Of a DNA stretch of 47,327 bases, positions 18,888 to 26,719 are shown piece after piece (position 1 is the first letter of the stretch; each line of letters begins with the position of its first letter). Origin of the DNA: Geobacteraceae bacterium (GTDB lineage Bacteria; Desulfobacterota; Desulfuromonadia; Geobacterales; Geobacteraceae); contig JAMXLF010000093.1 in the NCBI GenBank assembly GCA_024281055.1, positions 1-47,327 on the forward strand, read 5' to 3'. A model generated the notes under the pieces. That model ran no database searches and was not told the origin of the DNA. It saw only the letters and a list, made by a program, of their open reading frames with translations. The translations under genes and the position numbers were made by a program.

Positions 18888-19637
18888 TTATGCGGCTTTC
18901 CGCAAACAGATGAGAAACTCCCGGTTCCCCTTCGGGCCGAGTATCGGGGATTCGGTCACCCCCAGGACATCTAGACGGAGGCTTTCCGCCAGGGCGCGGA
19001 TGGCGGCGATCACCCCGGCGTGTTTCTGCGTGTCCCGCACCACCCCCCCCTTCCCCACTTCGCCGCGACCCACCTCGAACTGGGGCTTGATGAGGGCGAC
19101 GATCGTCCCGCCGTCCCTGATGAGTGAAATGGTTGCCGGGAGGACCTTGTCGAGGGAGATGAAGGAGGCGTCGATAACGGCCATGTCCGGGGTCTCCGGC
19201 AGCCGGTCCGGGGTCAGGTAGCGGATGTTGGTCTTTTCCAGGTTCACCACCCGCTCGTCCTGGCGCAGTTTCCAGGCGAGCTGGCCGTACCCCACGTCCA
19301 CGGCGATGACCCGGCGCGCCCCGCGCTGCAACAGGCAGTCGGTGAAGCCGCCGGTGGATGCCCCCACATCGAGGAGTACGAGGCCCGCCACATCGATGGC
19401 GAACTCGTCGAGGGCCTTTTCCAGCTTCAGCCCGCCACGGCTGACATAGGGAAGGATCTCTCCCTTGAGACGGACCGCCGCATCGACCGGCACCAGTTCC
19501 CCCGCCTTGGCAACGGCGTGGTCGTTCACCACCACCTGCCCGGCCATGATGAGCGCCCGCGCCCGCTCCCGGGATGGTACCAGCCCCCGCTCCACGAGGA
19601 GCCGGTCGAGTCGCTCTTTTCCTTTCGCACCGCTCAT
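18888..19637 (-). CDS. tlyA: TlyA-family rRNA (cytidine-2'-O)-methyltransferase
   Basis: A 249-residue protein. The N-terminal S4 RNA-binding domain (about 8-70: R-L-D-R-L-L-V-E-R-G-L-V-P-S-R-E-R-A) leads into an FtsJ-like methyltransferase with S-R-G-G-L-K-L-E-K-A-L, the SAM site L-L-D-V-G-A-S-T-G-G-F-T-D-C-L-L-Q, V-D-V-G-Y-G-Q-L and L-I-K-P-Q-F-E-V-G. TlyA enzymes methylate the 2'-O of cytidines in 16S/23S rRNA. The family label is confident; which rRNA positions are modified is not readable. It precedes the deacetylase gene on this strand. Confidence 0.95.
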   Translation of the reverse strand: MSGAKGKERLDRLLVERGLVPSRERARALIMAGQVVVNDHAVAKAGELVPVDAAVRLKGEILPYVSRGGLKLEKALDEFAIDVAGLVLLDVGASTGGFTDCLLQRGARRVIAVDVGYGQLAWKLRQDERVVNLEKTNIRYLTPDRLPETPDMAVIDASFISLDKVLPATISLIRDGGTIVALIKPQFEVGRGEVGKGGVVRDTQKHAGVIAAIRALAESLRLDVLGVTESPILGPKGNREFLICLRKAA

Positions 19638-19824
19638 CCCGATGGCTTTCCCTCCCGTTCAACTCCCGTCACCACGTCCGCGCATCTTACCCTCTTCCCG
19701 GCGACGAATCAAGGAGGACGTGCAAAGAGGCCGTCAGTGCCGCTCAGCCCGCCTGGATTAGGGGTTGACACACCCCGTCCGGGCGGATATCCTTACCTCG
19801 TTAATTGACAGGGGGACGGGCGGC

Positions 19825-20031
19825 ATGGAAGAGACGCGCATCACCGACATCGAGATCCACCTCATGCACCAGGCGAAGGCAATCGAGGAGCTGAACGAGG
19901 TGGTCATCCGCCAGCAGCGGCAGATCGACGAGCTCACCGCGGACGTCGCCCGCATGAGGGAGCAGGTGCAGGGCCTTGCACCCTCGGCGGTCCGGGAGCC
20001 GTCAGAAGAAGAACCCCCGCCCCACTACTGA
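19825..20031 (+). CDS. slyX: SlyX family protein
   Basis: A 68-residue protein forming one long coiled coil (heptads through I-E-E-L-N-E-V-V-I-R-Q-Q-R-Q-I-D-E-L) and ending in the SlyX hallmark P-P-P-H-Y. The start at 19825 is chosen from the conserved M-E-E-T-R-I-T-D-I-E-I-H-L beginning; upstream in-frame codons encode nothing conserved. The ribosome site (GGGGGACGGG) is acceptable. The biochemical function of SlyX is unknown. A type B palindromic repeat lies directly downstream. Confidence 0.88.
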   Translation: MEETRITDIEIHLMHQAKAIEELNEVVIRQQRQIDELTADVARMREQVQGLAPSAVREPSEEEPPPHY

Positions 20032-20039
20032 GGGCGACT

Positions 20040-20108
20040 TCTTTCCTTCCCCTACCCATGGGGGAGGAGATTAGTTCTCCCCCCGGAGGGGGGAGGATGG
20101 AGGGGGGC
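20040..20108. repeat. Dispersed palindromic repeat, type B copy 2
   Basis: Same plan as 10352-10436: a hairpin CCTACCC-at-GGGGGAGG, spacer ending TTAGTT, hairpin CTCCCCCC-gga-GGGGGGAG and a GGGGGGCT tail. It lies just after slyX and may close its transcript. Confidence 0.8.
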
Positions 20109-20142
20109 TTCGAAAGGCAGATTTAGATGTTAGCAACACGCA

Positions 20143-20175
20143 AGACCTCCGAGGTTTCTAAAACCTCGGAGGTCT
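20143..20175. repeat. Perfect 15-bp inverted repeat before the SDR gene
   Basis: AGACCTCCGAGGTTT and AAACCTCGGAGGTCT are separated by CTA, with no mismatch. It ends 23 bases before the start of the downstream gene. It has no U-run of its own and looks like a small mobile palindrome or a leader hairpin. Confidence 0.8.
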
Positions 20176-20198
20176 ATCCGTAATAGGGAGAAACAATA

Positions 20199-21080
20199 AT
20201 GGCCATCGACAACGTACTCATCATCGGCTGCGGCGATATCGGCAGGCGGGTGGCTGCCTTGGCAAAGGAAAAACGGGCGACGGTCACCGCCCTCGTCCGG
20301 TCCGCGGAAAAGGGCGAGCTTCTGCACGAACTGGGGGTCGCCACCGTTCCCGGCGACCTGGACGACCCGGAGACCCTCGGCGCGCTCCCCACCAGCGGGG
20401 CCGTCGTGTTCTACTTCGCGCCGCCACCCGGCGGCGGCATAACCGATCCGCGGGTGCGGTCGTTCTGTGCCGCCGTTTCCCCCAAAAACGAGCCAGGCAA
20501 GGTGGTCTACATCAGCACGACCGGCGTGTACGGCGACTGCGGGGGAGCGGTGGTCACCGAGGAGACCCCGGTCAACCCGCAGACCGCCCGGGCAAAGCGC
20601 CGGCTCGACGCTGAAACGACCCTCCTCGCCTGGGGAGAAGAGCGCAACGTCCCGGTCGTCATTCTCCGGGTGACCGGTATCTACGGCCCGGGACGGCTCC
20701 CCGTCCGGCACATCGCCGAGGGGCAGCCGGTCCTGCGAGCCGAGGAGGCCCCACTCACGAACCGCATCCACGCCGACGACCTGGCCCGGGTCTGCATCGC
20801 AGCAGCCCTGCGCGGACAGGCAGGGGACATCTTCAACGTCAGCGACGGGCAGGCCGGCACCATGACCGACTATTTCAACGCCGTGGCCGACGCAGCAGGT
20901 ATCCCCCGACCGCGACAGGTAACCATGGATGAGGCGCGCCAGGTCATGTCCCCCCTCATGCTCTCCTACGTGACAGAATCGCGGCAGATGGACAACCGGA
21001 AAATGATCGAAAAGCTCGGCATCCGGCTCCTCTATCCCGACCTTGCCTCAGGGCTCAGGGCGAGTCTGGAGAAGGGGTGA
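20199..21080 (+). CDS. SDR-family NAD(P)-dependent oxidoreductase/epimerase (YeeZ-like)
   Basis: A 293-residue extended SDR protein. The nucleotide-binding start is V-L-I-I-G-C-G-D-I-G-R-R-V (about 6-18). V-V-Y-I-S-T-T-G-V-Y-G-D supplies the serine/threonine-tyrosine region, although the usual Y-x-x-x-K is replaced by A-R-A-K-R-R-L-D-A-E. T-G-I-Y-G-P-G-R and the R-I-H-A-D-D-L-A substrate-side motif follow. This pattern fits the YeeZ-like branch of NAD-dependent epimerase/dehydratases, whose substrate is unknown. The ribosome site is AGGGAGAA. It appears to stand alone. Confidence 0.85.
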   Translation: MAIDNVLIIGCGDIGRRVAALAKEKRATVTALVRSAEKGELLHELGVATVPGDLDDPETLGALPTSGAVVFYFAPPPGGGITDPRVRSFCAAVSPKNEPGKVVYISTTGVYGDCGGAVVTEETPVNPQTARAKRRLDAETTLLAWGEERNVPVVILRVTGIYGPGRLPVRHIAEGQPVLRAEEAPLTNRIHADDLARVCIAAALRGQAGDIFNVSDGQAGTMTDYFNAVADAAGIPRPRQVTMDEARQVMSPLMLSYVTESRQMDNRKMIEKLGIRLLYPDLASGLRASLEKG

Positions 21081-21121
21081 CGCGTACTTTTCTGCCCGCT
21101 TTCTTGCCATTATGGCTAAAT

Positions 21122-21156
21122 CATGCTACTAAACCGAAGGAATGCAAAGTAGCATG
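21122..21156. promoter_or_regulatory. Inverted repeat just upstream of hsdR
   Basis: CATGCTACT (21122-21130) and AGTAGCATG (21148-21156) are perfect 9-bp arms around a 17-base spacer. The symmetry extends outward imperfectly to TGGC and GCCA. It lies 23 bases ahead of the hsdR start, next to the AAGGAGG site. It may be an operator for the restriction locus or a leader hairpin affecting hsdR translation. Confidence 0.45.
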
Positions 21157-21179
21157 GTTGATTGCCACAAGGAGGAGCC

Positions 21180-23882
21180 ATGTCAGCCAGGGCCTCGGCT
21201 TCACCCCAAAACTCCGAATGGCTCACCCGTCGCAAACTGGTTGATCCCCAACTGGCTGCTGCGGGATGGAAAGTCGTTGCTTTCGATCCCGCCCTTTCAT
21301 TGGTAGCGTACGACCGCTGCGCCATCGTGGAATTCCCTACCGACAACGGTCCGGCCGACTATGCCCTTTGCGTCGGCGGCAGGATTCTCGGCATTGTCGA
21401 GGCGAAGAAACTTTCCCTTGGTCCCCAGAACGTCCTGACCCAGGCCGAACGGTACTCCAGGGGTGCGTCTGCAAATCCGCTCCATTTTGGTGCCTATTAC
21501 GTTCCCTTCCTCTACTCGACCAACGGCGAGGTTATCTGGTACCACGACATCCGTCACGAATTCAATCGCTCCCGGAAGATAGCCGCGTTTCATTCCCCGG
21601 TTGCGCTGCTGGAGCAGTTGCAGAGCAACTTCGAAGAAGCATGCAGGGCGCTTCTGGCTCTCCCCAATACCCATACGCGGTTGCGGGACTACCAGATCGA
21701 CTGCAACGCGGAGATCGAAAAGGCTATCGACAAGCGAAAGCGGCACATCCTGGTGGCCATGGCAACCGGTACCGGCAAGACCTTTACCATGGTCAACGAG
21801 GTCTATCGCCTGATGAAGTCTGGGGTTGCCCGCCGAATCCTCTTTCTGGTGGATCGCCGGGCGCTGGCAGCTCAGGCGGTGCGGGCATTCGCCTCCTTCG
21901 AGCCGGAGCCGGGGCTGAAGTTCGACAAGATCTACGAAGTCTACAGTCAACGATTCCAGACCGAAGATTTCGATGAAAATGAGAAGTTCGATCCCAAGCT
22001 GCTGCCCAACAGCTACCTGACCGATCCCAGACCGGGGACGACCTTTCTCTACGTCAGCACCATCCAGCGGATGACCATCAACCTCTTCGGCAAGGCAGCA
22101 GCCTTTGGGGACGAGGAAGGAGATGGCGAAGAGGATGCCGTCCAGCTTGCCATCCCTACCCATGCCTTCGATGTCATCATCGCCGACGAGTGTCACCGCG
22201 GCTACACCGCCCAGGACCTGGCCGTCTGGCGGGCGACGCTGGACCATTTCGATGCCATCAAGATCGGTCTTACCGCTACCCCGGCGGCCCACACCACCAC
22301 CTACTTCCGTGACGTGGTTTTCCGCTACGAGTACGAGCGGGCGGTGCGCGAGGGACACCTGGTGGACTACGATGTGGTTGCCATAAGGTCCGAAGTGAGG
22401 ATGAACGGTACGTTCCTGAAAGAAGGGGAGCTGGTCGGCCATGTCGATACGGAAACCGGCTCGGAGCAGATGGACTACCTCGAAGACGAGCGGGCCTTCG
22501 AAGCCTCGGCAATCGAGAAAGAGGTCACGGTCCCCGTATCGAACGAAATGATTCTCCAGGAAATAAGGAAGTACGCCCTTGAGCATGAGGAGAAGTTCGG
22601 GCGCTTCCCCAAAACCCTGATATTTGCCGCCAACGACCTCCCCCATACGTCCCATGCCGACCAGTTGGTGGAAAAGGCCCGTGACGTGTTCGAACGGGGA
22701 GAAGCCTTCGTTGCCAAGATCACCGGTCGTGTGGATCGGCCCCTGCAACGCATCCGCGAGTTTCGCAACCGCCCGCAGCCATCCATTGTCGTGACGGTGG
22801 ACCTCCTCTCAACGGGTGTTGACATCCCTGACCTGGAGTTCATTGTTTTCCTGCGTCAGGTCAAGTCCCGCATCCTCTTCGAACAGATGGTCGGTCGGGG
22901 CACGCGGAAGGGCGAGAAGCACAAGGACAAGTCCCACTTCACAGTCTTCGACTGCTTCGACGGAACGCTTTTGGCGTATTTTCGCAACGCCACCGCCATC
23001 ACCGCCGAGAAACCGGCCCCGAAGAGCAGGACCATCGCCGAGATCATCGAAGACATCTGGCAGAACCGGGATAGGGAGCACAATGTCCGCTGCCTGGTCA
23101 AGCGACTTCAACGGATCGCCAAGGAGATGTCTGGCGCGGCACGGGAGCAGTTTGCCGCCTATATCCCTGACGGCGACGTGGCGCGGTACGCCGAAGAGCT
23201 ACCCGCTGCCCTGAAGAAGGACTTCACCGGCACCATGAACCTGCTCCGTAACAAGGCGTTCCAGGACCTGCTGGTCAACTACCCGCGACCGGAGCGGACC
23301 TTCCTCAAAGGATACGAAGCCGAGGATACGGTGTCGAGCGTCTGGATGGTGCGGGACGCGGATGGGAACGACTACCGGCCGGAGGACTACCTGACCGCCT
23401 TCAGCCGTTACATCGCCGAGCACGAGAATGAGATCGAAGCGATCAGCATCCTGCTCAAACGGCCAGCCAGTTGGGGAATGGAGGCCCTGGCCGAATTGCG
23501 CCGCAAGCTGGTGGCGGCCCCGCAGCGGTTCACTGAAGAGAATCTGCAAAAGGCCCATGAACTGACCTATCACAAGGCGATGGTCGATATCATCTCCATG
23601 GTCAAACATGCGGCCCGGTCGGAAGAAGAGCTGTACACGGCACAAGAGCGGGTACAGCGGGCCATGATGCGGCTCACTGGCAGCCAAAAGTTTACGCCGG
23701 AGCAAATGGATTGGCTGGAGCGCATCCGTATCCATCTCGTGCAAAACCTTTCCATCAGTCGGGATGACTTCGACGACGTCCCGGTGTTTTCCCACGTCGG
23801 TGGCTGGGGGCGGGCCAACAGGGCCTTTACCGGTCATCTGACGGAACTTCTCAAGAGGATAAATGAAGCGGTGGCGGCGTGA
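21180..23882 (+). CDS. hsdR: Type I restriction endonuclease subunit R (EcoEI-like)
   Basis: A 900-residue motor-nuclease. The start at 21180 follows AAGGAGG; an in-frame ATG six codons earlier lacks a site. The N-terminal PD-(D/E)xK nuclease shows D-Y-A-L-C-V-G-G-R-I-L-G-I-V-E74-A-K76-K. The superfamily 2 translocase has Walker A A195-T-G-T-G-K-T201, D336-E-C-H339 and G-L-T-A-T-P. Late motifs are V-T-V-D-L-L-S-T-G-V-D-I-P and Q-M-V-G-R-G-T-R. It cleaves DNA after translocation when the HsdS target is unmethylated. The gene leads the locus hsdR, DUF559, hsdM, AbrB/PIN, hsdS. All key motifs look intact. Confidence 0.97.
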   Translation: MSARASASPQNSEWLTRRKLVDPQLAAAGWKVVAFDPALSLVAYDRCAIVEFPTDNGPADYALCVGGRILGIVEAKKLSLGPQNVLTQAERYSRGASANPLHFGAYYVPFLYSTNGEVIWYHDIRHEFNRSRKIAAFHSPVALLEQLQSNFEEACRALLALPNTHTRLRDYQIDCNAEIEKAIDKRKRHILVAMATGTGKTFTMVNEVYRLMKSGVARRILFLVDRRALAAQAVRAFASFEPEPGLKFDKIYEVYSQRFQTEDFDENEKFDPKLLPNSYLTDPRPGTTFLYVSTIQRMTINLFGKAAAFGDEEGDGEEDAVQLAIPTHAFDVIIADECHRGYTAQDLAVWRATLDHFDAIKIGLTATPAAHTTTYFRDVVFRYEYERAVREGHLVDYDVVAIRSEVRMNGTFLKEGELVGHVDTETGSEQMDYLEDERAFEASAIEKEVTVPVSNEMILQEIRKYALEHEEKFGRFPKTLIFAANDLPHTSHADQLVEKARDVFERGEAFVAKITGRVDRPLQRIREFRNRPQPSIVVTVDLLSTGVDIPDLEFIVFLRQVKSRILFEQMVGRGTRKGEKHKDKSHFTVFDCFDGTLLAYFRNATAITAEKPAPKSRTIAEIIEDIWQNRDREHNVRCLVKRLQRIAKEMSGAAREQFAAYIPDGDVARYAEELPAALKKDFTGTMNLLRNKAFQDLLVNYPRPERTFLKGYEAEDTVSSVWMVRDADGNDYRPEDYLTAFSRYIAEHENEIEAISILLKRPASWGMEALAELRRKLVAAPQRFTEENLQKAHELTYHKAMVDIISMVKHAARSEEELYTAQERVQRAMMRLTGSQKFTPEQMDWLERIRIHLVQNLSISRDDFDDVPVFSHVGGWGRANRAFTGHLTELLKRINEAVAA

Positions 23883-23893
23883 GTTGCGGCGCA

Positions 23894-23979
23894 TCCCTCA
23901 CCCGGCGCTGCGCCACCCTCTCCCAAAGGGCGAGGGGATAGTTACCCTCTCCCGCTGGGAGAGGGGCAGGGGTGAGGGG
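23894..23979. repeat. Type A palindromic repeat, upstream boundary of DUF559 cassette
   Basis: Complete copy: CCCTCACCC, hairpin GGCGC-tg-CGCC, hairpin CCTCTCCC-aaa-GGGCGAGG, spacer, hairpin CCCTCTCCC-gct-GGGAGAGGG and closing GGGTGAGGG. It starts 11 bases after the hsdR stop and ends 11 bases before the DUF559 start. Its GAGGGG tail is the only purine-rich sequence in ribosome-site position for that gene. Confidence 0.9.
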
Positions 23980-23990
23980 CAACCCGGAAT

Positions 23991-24347
23991 ATGGCTGTTC
24001 CACCCAACATACTTCAAAATGCCCGTAGGCTGAGAGCAACACAGACAGATGCGGAGAATTTTCTCTGGTTCCTGTTGCGAAATCGAAGCTTCTGCGGCTT
24101 CAAGTTTCGTCGTCAGCACCCGGTAGGCGGGTATATTCTCGACTTTTACTGCCATCGGGCTCAGGTCGCCATTGAATTGGACGGTAGCGGACATGCCGTT
24201 GAAGAGCAGGCAAATTACAACCGTGAACGCACGAGAGAACTTGAAGGAGCTGGAATCAAGGTTCTCCGCTTCTGGAACAATGATGTTTTGGAGCACACAG
24301 AAGAAGTATTGGAAACGATCCATCAAGCCCTTAACCATCCAACTTAA
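23991..24347 (+). CDS. DUF559 (Vsr-like) endonuclease-domain protein
   Basis: A 118-residue protein covering a whole DUF559 domain of the very-short-patch-repair-like PD-(D/E)xK group. Readable motifs are A-R-R-L-R-A-T-Q-T-D-A-E-N-F-L-W, F-K-F-R-R-Q-H-P-V-G-G-Y-I-L-D-F-Y-C, I-E-L-D-G-S-G-H and G-I-K-V-L-R-F-W-N-N-D-V. The D-F-Y and E-L-D acids and the H would form the catalytic site. It is inserted between hsdR and hsdM and is not a standard type I subunit. Palindromic repeats abut it on both sides within about a dozen bases. Its biochemical role is not established; nicking at hairpins or repeat mobilisation is my hypothesis. Confidence 0.9.
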   Translation: MAVPPNILQNARRLRATQTDAENFLWFLLRNRSFCGFKFRRQHPVGGYILDFYCHRAQVAIELDGSGHAVEEQANYNRERTRELEGAGIKVLRFWNNDVLEHTEEVLETIHQALNHPT

Positions 24348-24397
24348 CCCCTCACCCGGCCTGCGGCCACCCTCTCCCAGCGGGAGAGGGGATTGAT
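24348..24397. repeat. Half type A palindromic repeat, downstream boundary of DUF559 cassette
   Basis: CCCCTCACCC, hairpin GGCC-tgc-GGCC and hairpin CCCTCTCCC-agc-GGGAGAGGG, in the same orientation as the upstream copy but without the closing GGTGAGGGG. It begins at the DUF559 stop codon and ends just before the hsdM ribosome site. Confidence 0.9.
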
Positions 24398-24414
24398 GGG
24401 AAGCAAAGGAACTT

Positions 24415-25869
24415 ATGTCCGACGTAGTAAATAAACTCTGGGGTTTTTGCCATACTCTCCGCCACGACGGCATCGACTATGGCGATTATATCGAGCAGCT
24501 AACCTACCTGCTCTTTCTCAAGATGGCGAATGAACGGGATATCGACCTGAAGCACATTACCTGGAGAAACGAGAAGGGACAGCAGGTAACGACCGACTGT
24601 AGCTGGCCTGCGCTGGAGGCGAAGTCCGGGACCGGACTTTTGGAATACTTCACCGACGTGCTCCGGGCACTCTCCCGCCAGACCGGGCTTCTCGGCGACA
24701 TCTTCGCTCAATCCACCTCCCGATTCAGTAATCCGGTGAATCTCAAGCGGATCGTTGCCCTGATCGACGAAGAAGAGTGGACCTCCATGGATGTGGACGT
24801 GAAGGGGGCCGCCTTCGAGGGGCTTCTGGAAAAGGCCGCCAGCGAAGGGAAAAAGGGGGCGGGACAGTACTTCACTCCGCGGGTGCTCATTCAGTCCATC
24901 GTACGGGTCATGCGCCCCGATCCGCGCGGAAAGAACGAGTTCACGATCTGCGACCCGGCCTGCGGCACAGGCGGCTTTCTGGTCTGCGCCTATGAGTGGC
25001 TCGTGAAAGAGAGCAAGGGCGGCCTCTCTCGCGAAGAGTCCAAGAGGGTCAAGTACCATACCTACTTCGGGCAGGACCTGGTGCCCCGGCCACGGCGACT
25101 CGCCCTCATGAACCTTTACCTGCACAATGTCGAGCCTCACATCTACCTGGGAGATACCATCTACGAGCCCCTGCGCGACGAACACTACGACGTGATCCTT
25201 ACCAACCCGCCTTTCGGCACCAAGGGGGCCAACCAGGCGCCGGAGCGGGAAGACTTCACCATCGAGACGAGCAACAAGCAGCTCAACTTCGTGCAGCATG
25301 TGGTGAACACCCTGAAACCCGGCGGCCGGGCCGCCATGGTGCTGCCCGACAACTGCCTCTTCGAGGGAAAAGCGGGCGAGGTCTTCGAGATCCTCATGCA
25401 TGATTGCAATCTGCACACGGTCCTGCGCCTGCCGCGCGGCACCTTCACTCCCTACAGCCAGGGGGTTAAGGCGAACGTGATCTTCTTCCAGAAAGGGTAC
25501 CCGACGGAGACCACGTGGATCTTTGATGCCCGCTCCAATGTCCCCGGAATCACCAAGAAGGAACGTCCTCTTTCCGATAAGCACTTTGAAGAGTTCGAGA
25601 CCGTCTACGGCAAAGACCCTAACGGCCGCTCTAAGCGCACGGATAGCGGCGAAACAGGACGCTTCCGTTCCTTCTCCATCGGTGAAATCAAGGCGCGAGA
25701 CTACAAGCTGGACATCACCTGGCTGAAGGACGAGTCCCTGGAGAGCGGCGACGAGCTCCCCGAACCGCAGGACTTGGCCGCCGAGGCGATCACCGAACTG
25801 GAAGCTGTGGTGGATGACCTGCGGGAGATCGTGCGGTTGATCGAGCGGGAAGAGGGGGTGGAGGTGTGA
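24415..25869 (+). CDS. hsdM: Type I restriction-modification DNA methyltransferase subunit M
   Basis: A 484-residue N6-adenine methyltransferase. The N-terminal helical domain (about 1-140) contains Y-I-E-Q-L-T-Y-L-L-F-L-K-M. The SAM motif I region is D-P-A-C-G-T-G-G-F-L near 181, motif IV is N264-P-P-F267, and F-T-P-R marks the entry to the catalytic domain. An AAAGGA ribosome site precedes it, directly behind the repeat. It methylates the sequence chosen by HsdS and is required for both protection and restriction. The gene seems intact; a GTGA overlap at its end opens a short further frame. Confidence 0.97.
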   Translation: MSDVVNKLWGFCHTLRHDGIDYGDYIEQLTYLLFLKMANERDIDLKHITWRNEKGQQVTTDCSWPALEAKSGTGLLEYFTDVLRALSRQTGLLGDIFAQSTSRFSNPVNLKRIVALIDEEEWTSMDVDVKGAAFEGLLEKAASEGKKGAGQYFTPRVLIQSIVRVMRPDPRGKNEFTICDPACGTGGFLVCAYEWLVKESKGGLSREESKRVKYHTYFGQDLVPRPRRLALMNLYLHNVEPHIYLGDTIYEPLRDEHYDVILTNPPFGTKGANQAPEREDFTIETSNKQLNFVQHVVNTLKPGGRAAMVLPDNCLFEGKAGEVFEILMHDCNLHTVLRLPRGTFTPYSQGVKANVIFFQKGYPTETTWIFDARSNVPGITKKERPLSDKHFEEFETVYGKDPNGRSKRTDSGETGRFRSFSIGEIKARDYKLDITWLKDESLESGDELPEPQDLAAEAITELEAVVDDLREIVRLIEREEGVEV

Positions 25870-25973
25870 CAGACAATGCTGAAAAGTTTCGTAAAGAAAT
25901 GATTGCGCGATGGGAAGAGCACTGCATTGACTGGGAAGACTGTGCCGCACGACAATGTTATGAGAAGGCTTGA
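25866..25973 (+). pseudogene. Short frame coupled to hsdM, possibly a frameshifted small gene
   Basis: A GTG overlapping the hsdM stop (GTGA) opens 35 codons reading V-T-D-N-A-E-K-F-R-K-E-M-I-A-R-W and on to C-Y-E-K-A-stop. A shift of frame at the end continues sensibly as E-S-W-G-T-D-E-E-L-D-P-P-K-F-S-A. Overlap start, protein-like composition and continuation in another frame suggest a small gene broken by a frameshift. No family is recognised, and it could be chance coding. Confidence 0.35.
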
Positions 25974-26081
25974 ATCTTGGGGAACGGATGAAGAGCTTGA
26001 TCCTCCGAAATTTTCAGCTTGAATGCCCGGCCAAGAAGTATTACAATTTATAAAAAAGGTAATACCCTAAGGGGTGCGTCA

Positions 26082-26318
26082 ATGAAAAAAGCTGCAAAAG
26101 TTACGGTGAAGGGGCAGGTTCTCATCCCCGGCGACATCAGGAAGCGGCATCATATCGAGCCCGGCACCGAAGTACGCTTTGTTGAATACGGGGACATCAT
26201 CTGCATTGCACCTGTTGTCGCAGACCCCGTAGCTGCTGCCTGGGGGATGCTTGCGGGCGGCCCGTCGCTTGCCGAAGAATTACTGGAGGAGCGCAAGCGT
26301 GACAAGGACCGCGAATGA
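26082..26318 (+). CDS. AbrB/MazE-type antitoxin (VapB-like)
   Basis: A 78-residue protein with a swapped-hairpin DNA-binding domain at the N-terminus (K-V-T-V-K-G-Q-V-L-I-P-G-D-I-R-K-R and I-E-P-G-T-E-V-R-F). An acidic/basic tail (L-A-E-E-L-L-E-E-R-K-R-D-K-D-R-E) would bind the PIN partner. The start at 26082 follows AAGGGG; the longer frame upstream lacks support. It overlaps the toxin gene by 20 bases. It sits between hsdM and hsdS in the same direction and would normally autorepress. Confidence 0.88.
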   Translation: MKKAAKVTVKGQVLIPGDIRKRHHIEPGTEVRFVEYGDIICIAPVVADPVAAAWGMLAGGPSLAEELLEERKRDKDRE

Positions 26319-26709
26319 CTACCTTCTGCACAGTTTTGCCCTGCTGCGTTTCATCCAGAAGGAGGCGGGCGACCAACTGGTTAAGGCCATTCTGGAAGAT
26401 GTGCAAAAGGGCAAGGCCCGAGCCCTTCTCAACGTCATCAATCTGGGGGAGATCATCTACACGGTCCAGCGCCGTTTTGGCCAACAGAAAAAGTTAGACG
26501 TAATGATGAATATCGGCCGATTGGGAATTGAGGTGCTGCCGGCGACAAACGACCTGGTTTTCCGGGCTGCCGAATTGAAGGCGCGCTTTGCCATGTCCTA
26601 CGCCAATACCTTTGCCGTTGCCTCGGCCATTGAACACAGGGCAACGGTTGTTACCGGAGATCCCGAGTTCAGACAGGTGGAGCATCTGGTGAAGATTATC
26701 TGGATATGA
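26299..26709 (+). CDS. PIN-domain (VapC-like) toxin with substituted active site
   Basis: A 136-residue PIN protein starting at GTG 26299, with GGAGGA upstream and overlap with the antitoxin. PIN nucleases need four acidic residues. E51 (N-L-G-E-I-I-Y) and D121 (T-G-D-P-E-F) are present. The first, normally in Y-L-L-D-S, is H11 (Y-L-L-H-S-F-A-L-L), and the third, normally Y-A-D-A-F, is N103 (Y-A-N-T-F-A). Each change needs one base (GAC to CAC, GAT to AAT). The fold and flanking residues are conserved, so the protein probably folds and binds its antitoxin but is unlikely to cleave RNA. The substitutions are direct reads; inactivity is inferred. Confidence 0.88.
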   Translation: MTRTANDYLLHSFALLRFIQKEAGDQLVKAILEDVQKGKARALLNVINLGEIIYTVQRRFGQQKKLDVMMNIGRLGIEVLPATNDLVFRAAELKARFAMSYANTFAVASAIEHRATVVTGDPEFRQVEHLVKIIWI

Positions 26710-26719
26710 ATACTGTTCC

